The notes under the pieces are model-generated. The model was not told the DNA's origin. It ran no database searches and saw nothing but the letters and a program-made list of their open reading frames with translations. Both the position numbers and the translations under genes were made by a program. From an uncultured Christensenellaceae bacterium (GTDB lineage Bacteria > Bacillota > Clostridia > Christensenellales > CAG-138), in contig CABSAH010000122.1 in the NCBI GenBank assembly GCA_902475645.1, forward strand, positions 1 to 5,071: DNA of 5,071 bases. The letters are read 5' to 3'. Below are positions 1-3,956 of this stretch, piece by piece (the stretch's first letter is position 1; each line of letters opens with the position of its first letter).

Positions 1-27
1 AAGATAGGTAGCTGCCGGATACCAACG

Positions 28-57
28 AAAAGAACAGTCCAAACGGACTGTTCTTTT
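28..57. terminator. Strong hairpin terminator, probably bidirectional
   Basis: A 13-bp perfect stem (28-40 with 45-57) encloses the four-base loop AAAC. It has an A-run at the left foot and a T-run at the right foot (54-58), so it looks like an intrinsic terminator when read on either strand. The plus-strand reading has the better T-run. It probably closes a gene lying to the left of the window. It sits inside the first copy of the duplicated block and is absent from the second copy at 240-290. Confidence 0.75.
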
Positions 58-62
58 TCGTT

Positions 63-139
63 GCTATATGATATTTACTCATCTTCCAGTGGCGTCCGGC
101 CGTAGGCAAGTTGGCTGGCGATGGGGCGAAGTTGAGCGC
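63..139. repeat. Duplicated intergenic block, copy 1
   Basis: Two stretches are repeated exactly about 203-204 bases downstream: 63-87 equals 266-290 (25 bases), and 93-139 equals 297-343 (47 bases). Only the 5-6 bases between them differ. The similarity also reaches left: AAGATAGGT at 1-9 matches 240-248. Short open frames run through the block, but they have no ribosome binding site and no recognisable protein, so I read it as a non-coding direct repeat. Its origin (tandem duplication or two insertions of one element) cannot be told from this window alone. Confidence 0.8.
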
Positions 140-160
140 GTCCGGTGGACGATTAAGCGA
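134..160. repeat. Small hairpin motif, copy 1 of 3
   Basis: GAGCG is followed by a 5-bp stem, CGTCC/GGACG, with loop GGT (139-151), then AT-TAAGCGA. The same frame of GAGCG, hairpin, AT and AGCGA recurs at 338-364 and 778-804. Copies 1 and 3 are identical through position 153. Copy 2 has a different stem that still pairs. Confidence 0.65.
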
Positions 161-163
161 AAC

Positions 164-236
164 GGAGCAACTCAAGCACAGGGAGTTGAAGGCAGGCGCC
201 CCTGCGCCAACGCGCAACGACCATGTGCGCAGAGCC
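164..236. other. Run of three short hairpins, possible structured RNA or repeat interior
   Basis: Between the two duplicated blocks lie three separate inverted repeats: CAACTC/GAGTTG (168-173 with 183-188), GGCGC/GCGCC (195-199 with 204-208), and GCGCA/TGCGC (212-216 with 226-230). With the hairpin at 139-151 this makes four in 92 bases. I recognise no known RNA family or riboswitch. The stems are only 5-6 bp and the region is GC-rich, so some may be chance. Confidence 0.3.
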
Positions 237-343
237 GGGAAGATAGGTGCAGAGTTTCCTTTTGCGCTATATGATATTTACTCATCTTCCCCGCGCCGTC
301 CGGCCGTAGGCAAGTTGGCTGGCGATGGGGCGAAGTTGAGCGC
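237..343. repeat. Duplicated intergenic block, copy 2, with bounding inverted repeat
   Basis: This is the second copy of the block at 63-139 (identical at 266-290 and 297-343). Its left part is bounded by an 8-bp perfect inverted repeat, GGGAAGAT (237-244) and ATCTTCCC (284-291). The same arms are partly visible around copy 1 (AAGAT at 1-5, ATCTT at 81-85), where they enclose the terminator. Copy 2 lacks the terminator hairpin and is about 36 bases shorter there. Confidence 0.7.
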
Positions 344-364
344 CCGCTGTGCGGGATGAAGCGA
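338..364. repeat. Small hairpin motif, copy 2 of 3 (compensated stem)
   Basis: The flanks are as in the other copies (GAGCG before, AT-GAAGCGA after), but the stem is CCCGC/GCGGG with loop TGT (343-355). Compared with CGTCC/GGACG, the three changed stem pairs are all compensated and the 5-bp, 3-base-loop geometry is unchanged. Confidence 0.65.
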
Positions 365-408
365 ACAGACGGAGGAGATGAACCGTGGCGTTGCTTGCTT
401 GTCGTTAA

Positions 409-456
409 CCCCCAGTCGCCTTGCGGCGACAGCTCCTCGTCCGGGGAGCCTTTTGG
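409..456 (+). repeat. CTCCCTC-type dispersed repeat, unit F1
   Basis: The unit contains two hairpins, GTCGCC/GGCGAC with a four-base loop and CTCCTC/GGGGAG around GTCC, then CCTTTTGG. It is nearly the same as the unit at 617-665. The second hairpin followed by a T-run resembles a weak intrinsic terminator on the plus strand. I associate units of this kind with intergenic repeats in gut Clostridia. Confidence 0.7.
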
Positions 457-511
457 ACTCCCTCAGTCAAACCTCCGGTTTGCCAGCTCCCTCTAAGAGG
501 GAGCCTTTTGG
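457..511 (+). repeat. CTCCCTC-type dispersed repeat, unit F2
   Basis: This unit directly abuts F1 in the same orientation. It begins ACTCCCTCAGTC, then has hairpin CAAACC/GGTTTG with loop TCC, then the 7-bp hairpin CTCCCTC/GAGGGAG with loop TAA, and ends in CCTTTTGG. The stems differ in sequence from F1 and F3 but keep the two-hairpin architecture. Confidence 0.75.
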
Positions 512-534
512 TGCGCCTTACAAGCTTTCATATT

Positions 535-590
535 AAGCCTGCCCTGAAAGGGGAGGTGGATGCGAGTGAAACGAGCAGACGGAGGGGTTG
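535..590 (-). repeat. CTCCCTC-type dispersed repeat, unit R1 (inverted)
   Basis: This is a reverse-orientation relative of the F units: CCTGCCC/GGGGAGG (one mismatch) around TGAAA, then GGTGGAT, then a variable segment ending AGACGGAGGGGTTG. Its right end, GAGGGGTTG, is the complement of the left end of the next unit (CAACCCCTC at 615-622), so R1 and F3 can pair end to end around 591-613. It is the most degenerate of the five units; its variable segment does not form a clean hairpin. Confidence 0.65.
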
Positions 591-614
591 TGCGGGGCTG
601 CTGTTATTTTCGCC

Positions 615-665
615 AACCCCTCAGTCGCCTGACGGCGACAGCTCCCCGTCCGGGGAGCCTTTTGG
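615..665 (+). repeat. CTCCCTC-type dispersed repeat, unit F3
   Basis: The unit has hairpins GTCGCC/GGCGAC (loop TGAC) and CTCCCC/GGGGAG (loop GTCC), followed by CCTTTTGG. It is very close to F1. Where F1 has a T-G wobble in the second stem, F3 has a C-G pair. It is separated from the inverted unit R2 by an 18-base AT-rich spacer. Confidence 0.75.
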
Positions 666-683
666 CGTTGTATAAACTCAAAG

Positions 684-740
684 CCAAAAGCCTCCCTGTC
701 GAGGGAGGTGGATTTTGCGTTAGCAAAAGACGGAGGGAGT
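684..740 (-). repeat. CTCCCTC-type dispersed repeat, unit R2 (inverted)
   Basis: In the inverted orientation, CCAAAAG leads into the 7-bp hairpin CCTCCCT/AGGGAGG (loop GTCG, 691-708), then GTGGAT, then hairpin TTTTGC/GCAAAA (loop GTTA), ending GACGGAGGGAGT. The right end, GAGGGAGT, is complementary to the start of F2 (ACTCCCTC at 457-464), so F2 and R2 form outer terminal inverted repeats of the 457-740 cluster. Confidence 0.75.
686..708 (-). terminator. Candidate terminator for the mcrBC operon (within unit R2)
   Basis: Read on the minus strand, the 7-bp stem CCTCCCT/AGGGAGG (702-708 with 691-697) is followed by CTTTTGG, a short T-run. It is the first terminator-like structure I see after the mcrC stop codon at 863, about 155 bases downstream. 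The T-run is short, and the hairpin belongs to a repeat family, so its use as a terminator is an inference. Confidence 0.35.
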
Positions 741-862
741 CATAATAAGCTGTCCCCGCTGGCGGGGGATTCGAGCCGAGCGCGTCCGGTGGACGATACA
801 GCGAGGGGAGAATCGGTTGAAATATGGTCGTCTTGCGGAGCTATCGCTTGCATAACTCACTA
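741..862. other. Intergenic stretch downstream of mcrC
   Basis: No gene is visible here. It holds a short GC hairpin (CCCCG/CGGGG, 754-767) without a T-run, the third hairpin motif copy, and an outer inverted repeat GATTC (768-772) / GAATC (810-814) around that copy. The stretch 815-862 shows nothing I can name. Confidence 0.5.
778..804. repeat. Small hairpin motif, copy 3 of 3
   Basis: GAGCG, then CGTCC/GGACG with loop GGT (783-795), then AT-ACAGCGA. The first 20 bases are identical to 134-153, although the sequences to the left are unrelated to the duplicated block. The hairpin motif therefore moves, or is conserved, independently of that block. Confidence 0.65.
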
Positions 863-1894
863 TTACGTCCGTTTGTGTTGAAAAAAGTCACTCACTATGC
901 CGTCAAGCTGGGCTGATATTTCTGTGAAGTCGCAATTCAGGTCAAGCGTTTTTGCGCATATAATATTGCCGCTCATGTTGAATGTTTCATCGATAGGAGG
1001 CTGCTCGTCCGTTTTGGCATATAGCAGCAGACCGGATACGTCGCCGCCCTGCGCAGCGTGGTTTTTTACATATGCAAACATCTGATAAAGATGGCTTGAC
1101 CGCAGAGCGATTGCCCCGTATGGGGAAGGCGGTATGATTTGATTATAGAATTTTGCGTCTATTATAAGCGTTTTCGCGCCGCGTGAAAGCATGACGTCGG
1201 ACTGCATTTGCGGCAGAAGATGAGCGTTCGGAGCATCGAGCGCCCAGTCTATTTGCGCCGATGCCGTTTTCAGCTCGGGGTGCTCCTTGCGATAGTATTC
1301 AAGTATGAATTTTTCATACAGCCTTGCCATTTGCGGCTCGTCAAATTCCGTAAGCTTAACGATTCCGGACACGCTTGAATGAAGCAGGCTTTTTATCACC
1401 AGATAGCATACGGAAAGCAGCATTTGGTATTCTTGGTCATTGCGATAATATTGCAAATGCCAGTTTATCGAATGGATATCAACGGTATCCACATCGGCAA
1501 AATACATTAGCAGGCTGCGTATTTCATGCTTGCGCTGTTTGGATATATCAAATGTTAAAAGCAGCTCAAGAGTTGATTTGAGTATGCGGTTTTTATAGGA
1601 ATTTACGGAGTAATCGTCATAGCTGCATACAAGCCGCTTTTTAATCATTGCCCCGCTTTTAAGCGAATCGGTAATATCTATTTTGCCGCGCACGGAAGCA
1701 AGCGGTTCGGAAAACGGTATATACTCCCTTTGGAAGCCGCGTTTAAGCTGCAACGACACCCCGCGGCAGAGTATTGCCGCGCATAGCTCGGCAGAATTGG
1801 CGAACGGCTCTGTTGCCATACGCCGGTATCCTTTTTCGCGCAGGGCGCGGAAAGCATACGAGAGCATATAGTATATGTTTTGAATCGGTATCAC
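863..1894 (-). CDS. mcrC: McrC-family nuclease subunit of a McrBC modification-dependent restriction system
   Basis: McrC is the cleaving and McrB-stimulating partner in type IV restriction of modified DNA. The 343-residue product is close to the E. coli McrC length (about 348), so it looks complete. It opens with IPIQNIYYMLSYAF, a typical start for this family. The C-terminal half has a PD-(D/E)xK nuclease core: D233 in QSDVML, then IIDAK with D246 and K248, an upstream E194 in LYEKFILEYY, and downstream Q271/Y275 in LYQMFAYV followed by the strand LLLYAK. Translation starts at GTG (1894-1892), which overlaps the mcrB stop as GTGA. A Shine-Dalgarno AGAGGGG lies 7 bases upstream inside mcrB, so coupled translation is likely. 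G+C is low in sampled lines (21-25 of 60). The family call is from motif recognition; which modification triggers it is unknown. Confidence 0.93.
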   Translation of the reverse strand: MIPIQNIYYMLSYAFRALREKGYRRMATEPFANSAELCAAILCRGVSLQLKRGFQREYIPFSEPLASVRGKIDITDSLKSGAMIKKRLVCSYDDYSVNSYKNRILKSTLELLLTFDISKQRKHEIRSLLMYFADVDTVDIHSINWHLQYYRNDQEYQMLLSVCYLVIKSLLHSSVSGIVKLTEFDEPQMARLYEKFILEYYRKEHPELKTASAQIDWALDAPNAHLLPQMQSDVMLSRGAKTLIIDAKFYNQIIPPSPYGAIALRSSHLYQMFAYVKNHAAQGGDVSGLLLYAKTDEQPPIDETFNMSGNIICAKTLDLNCDFTEISAQLDGIVSDFFQHKRT

Positions 1895-3243
1895 CGTATT
1901 GCCCCTCTTAGCCTATCCGCCCATTTATTGACGGTGGGCCTATCGTCAAACCAGTATTCACTTATCAACGGAAGTATTTCGTATTCCACAATGAATGAAA
2001 GGTCGGGCTGACTGTCGGGCTGAATATTGCAGAAATAGCTATGCCCTATGCAAAAGCCTTCGCCGAGCGCGTCATCGGCGGCAATGGCGGCGTTCAGCTC
2101 CTTTACGCAGTCCATAAGCCTGTTGAACTTAGTGTTTGCAAGGCTTTTTTGATATTTGATGAATCCGTCCGAATCGAACGCGGGTTTTATGGTGACGAAT
2201 GCGAAACGGCGGCGCAGCGCGTAATCCAGCATTGCAAGGCTGCGGTCTGCGGTATTCATCATGCCTATGATATAAACGTTTTCGGGAACGCTGAACATCT
2301 CGTCGGAATACAGCAGCCGCATTTGCTGCCCGCGCTTATCGCTTTCCATAAGCATGAACAATTCGCCGAATATTTTGCTCAGGTTGCCGCGGTTGATTTC
2401 ATCTATTATGAGGATATATGCGTGTTCCGCGTCGGCTTCGGCTTTTTTACAGAAGTTGTAAAATACGCCCTTCCTCAGCTCAAAGCCGCTTTCTGTCGGG
2501 CGGTAGCCCTCTATAAAATCCTCGTAGGAGTAGCTTTGATGGAATTGTATAAACTCCGTCCTGTCAGCACTCTCCTTATCAAATAAGGACTGAACAAGCT
2601 TTTTGGCCATATACGTTTTGCCTACGCCCGGCGCGCCCTGCAATATTATGTTTTGCTTAACACTAAGCAGATTCAGTATATCAAAATACTGCTGGCGGGT
2701 TATAAACACGTCGCTTAAAAAATCTTCCGGAGTATACTCTTCACGCTGCAATATGATATCGGTAATATCGTCCTCGCTGAATATTTTCTTTATGTCCGCA
2801 ACGTATTCTCCGTACATCGTAATGTCCGTAAGGGCCTTTGTAACGGCTTCCCCGGGATGCTCCCATTCGCCGCGGTGCGTCCATTTTACGCTGCGTATGT
2901 TTTTGCAGCCTGCCGCGTCTTTATCGTAACGGTAGCGGGATGTGACTATGCCGCGCCCGATTATGGTATGCTTTCCCTTTTTAGCTATTATAACATCGCC
3001 TATTTCCACTTCATGCACAAACTGCCATGCTTCGAGGGCGGAATGGGTAAACGAGCGCGATGGGTCTATCATTTTCTGCATCTGCTGCCGCATTTCTTCC
3101 TTTGAAGAATATGCCGAAAGGTCGCCTAACTCGTTCCGCTCTATCGCCATAATGCCGCGGTTATAGTAATCATCCCAATTAACGGCGTTGTTGCCCGGCG
3201 AATATATCCAATAGTGAATATCTTCTAAATTAAATACGCCCAT
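1891..3243 (-). CDS. mcrB: McrB-family AAA+ GTPase with an N-terminal EVE/PUA-like reader domain
   Basis: This is the motor and recognition subunit of the McrBC system, 450 residues from the chosen ATG. Residues about 10-155 (YWIYSPG, GDVIIAKKG at 82-90, IIGRGIV at 94-100, IRSVKW at 116-121, KALTDITMY) look like an EVE/PUA-type modified-base reader; I see nothing like the N-terminal DNA-binding domain of E. coli McrB. The AAA+ part has Walker A GAPGVGKT (203-210), FHQSYSYEDFIEGYRP (234-249), Walker B LIIDE (278-282) with INRGN, the McrB signature MNTADRS (329-335, N330 a likely sensor residue), the RRR cluster 344-346 (possible arginine finger), and GHSYF (400-404). An in-frame ATG at 3345 would add 34 residues. 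I reject it because it lies upstream of the predicted promoter, while AGGAGGG sits 4 bases before the ATG at 3243. McrB proteins normally use GTP and form rings stimulated by McrC. Confidence 0.92.
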   Translation of the reverse strand: MGVFNLEDIHYWIYSPGNNAVNWDDYYNRGIMAIERNELGDLSAYSSKEEMRQQMQKMIDPSRSFTHSALEAWQFVHEVEIGDVIIAKKGKHTIIGRGIVTSRYRYDKDAAGCKNIRSVKWTHRGEWEHPGEAVTKALTDITMYGEYVADIKKIFSEDDITDIILQREEYTPEDFLSDVFITRQQYFDILNLLSVKQNIILQGAPGVGKTYMAKKLVQSLFDKESADRTEFIQFHQSYSYEDFIEGYRPTESGFELRKGVFYNFCKKAEADAEHAYILIIDEINRGNLSKIFGELFMLMESDKRGQQMRLLYSDEMFSVPENVYIIGMMNTADRSLAMLDYALRRRFAFVTIKPAFDSDGFIKYQKSLANTKFNRLMDCVKELNAAIAADDALGEGFCIGHSYFCNIQPDSQPDLSFIVEYEILPLISEYWFDDRPTVNKWADRLRGAIR

Positions 3244-3247
3244 AATG

Positions 3248-3254
3248 CCCTCCT
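3248..3254 (-). promoter_or_regulatory. Ribosome binding site that decides the mcrB start
   Basis: The minus strand reads AGGAGGG, then CATT, then ATG (3243-3241). It is a near-perfect Shine-Dalgarno sequence at short but usable spacing, and it supports the 450-residue mcrB product over the longer in-frame version. Confidence 0.85.
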
Positions 3255-3277
3255 GCGATTTGTTTAGATATACTATG

Positions 3278-3306
3278 AGTTTACATAACCGCACCCCCCA
3301 TGTCAA
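3278..3306 (-). promoter_or_regulatory. Predicted sigma-A-type promoter of mcrBC
   Basis: On the minus strand there is a perfect -35 TTGACA (3306-3301), a 17-base spacer, and a -10 TAAACT (3283-3278, four of six consensus positions). Transcription would begin near 3270, giving a leader of about 27 bases before the mcrB ATG. It points away from the thpR promoter, and the two -35 boxes are about 18 bases apart. Confidence 0.65.
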
Positions 3307-3324
3307 CCCCACCCGCCTTTTCCC

Positions 3325-3353
3325 TTGCGCGGCGGGCGATTTCATGGGATAAT
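3325..3353 (+). promoter_or_regulatory. Predicted extended -10 promoter of thpR-addB
   Basis: A -10 GATAAT (3348-3353) is preceded by TGG (3345-3347), giving an extended -10 (TGN). A weak -35, TTGCGC (3325-3330), lies 17 bases upstream. Transcription would start near 3360, about 30 bases before the thpR ATG. The inverted repeat CCCGCC (3312-3317) / GGCGGG (3331-3336) flanks the -35 box and could be an operator, but it is only 6 bp. Confidence 0.5.
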
Positions 3354-3390
3354 ATAAGTTAATACGAATTGGATTGGGAGGATAGGGCTT

Positions 3391-3924
3391 ATGCGGCTGT
3401 TTATCGCAATAGATTTGCCACGCTCGTTTAAGGCGGAGGTTTCAAGGATTCAGAAGGAGCTTAAGCAACTAAGCTGCGGCGGCAGGTTCGTGCCGGGCAA
3501 TAATTTCCACATAACGCTGCACTTCATAGGCGAAAGCCGCGATCTTCAGGGCGCGGTTGCCGCCATGCACGAGGCCGGGCGCGGCATCAGGCCGTTTACG
3601 CTGCATCTTGGCAAATACGATTGCTTTGACAAGGGCGGCAAGAAAACATCGTTCCTTGAGGTAAAGGGTCAGCTTGATGAGCTTAACGCCCTTTATGAAT
3701 CGCTGCAAAGCGCGCTGTACGATAACGGCTTTTCGCGCGAGCGCAAGCGCTTTACGCCGCATATAACGCTTGGACGCAACGTTGAGCATGACGAAATAGC
3801 CACAATGGAGCTAAAGGATCTTTCGCCCAACGCCAGCATGACCGTTATGGGCTTCACACTGTTTGAAAGTCGGCGCGAGGAGGGCAAAATGGTCTATTTG
3901 CCGCTGCATACGGAAAGGTTCTAA
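3391..3924 (+). CDS. thpR: RNA 2',3'-cyclic phosphodiesterase (2H phosphoesterase, ThpR/LigT family)
   Basis: Members open 2',3'-cyclic phosphates on RNA ends and in vitro can join tRNA halves through 2'-5' links; the cellular role is poorly defined. The 177-residue product begins MRLFIAIDLP, typical of the family. It has both catalytic HxTx motifs, HITL at 40-43 (NFHITLHFIGE) and HITL at 124-127 (PHITLGR), and the usual late strand MTVMGFTLFES (150-160). Family members are normally about 175-190 residues, so it looks complete. GGGAGGA at 3376-3382, 8 bases before the ATG, supports the start. The protein is expected to be cytoplasmic; I see no signal peptide or membrane segment. addB follows after 32 bases on the same strand, so the two probably share a transcript. 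The sequence is GC-rich (42 of 60 at 3541-3600), unlike mcrBC. Confidence 0.93.
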   Translation: MRLFIAIDLPRSFKAEVSRIQKELKQLSCGGRFVPGNNFHITLHFIGESRDLQGAVAAMHEAGRGIRPFTLHLGKYDCFDKGGKKTSFLEVKGQLDELNALYESLQSALYDNGFSRERKRFTPHITLGRNVEHDEIATMELKDLSPNASMTVMGFTLFESRREEGKMVYLPLHTERF

Positions 3925-3941
3925 GGCTTATATTTTTGCGG

Positions 3942-3948
3942 AAAGGGG
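3942..3948 (+). promoter_or_regulatory. Ribosome binding site that decides the addB start
   Basis: AAAGGGG lies 8 bases before the ATG at 3957 but only 2 bases before an in-frame ATG at 3951. The spacing favours 3957, which gives MGRVSILTGRSGSGKS, like the AddB N-terminus of Bacillus subtilis. Confidence 0.7.
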
Positions 3949-3956
3949 TTATGCGC

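Noticed and set aside
63..343. Repeats as a CRISPR array
   Set aside because: There are only two copies, with a repeat of about 77 bases and a spacing of about 200; there are no uniform spacers and no cas genes.
68..745. Several short open frames (61-84 codons) in the left flank
   Set aside because: They run through repeats and hairpins, overlap one another in different frames, lack ribosome binding sites and resemble no protein.
754..767. GC hairpin as the mcrC terminator
   Set aside because: The stem is only 5 bp and has no T-run on either strand; unit R2 at 686-708 is a better candidate.
754..814. GGATTCGAGCC-like stretch as a tRNA T-arm
   Set aside because: The bases around it do not form a 5-bp T-stem, and no acceptor or anticodon arm can be built nearby.
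2041..2586. Open frame of 181 codons on the plus strand
   Set aside because: It lies entirely antisense to the conserved AAA+ part of mcrB and has no recognisable domain; it is a shadow of the real gene.
3244..3345. 34-residue N-terminal extension of McrB from an upstream ATG
   Set aside because: It would start upstream of the predicted promoter and lacks a good ribosome site, and the extension reads as low-complexity basic sequence. The ATG at 3243 has AGGAGGG in place.
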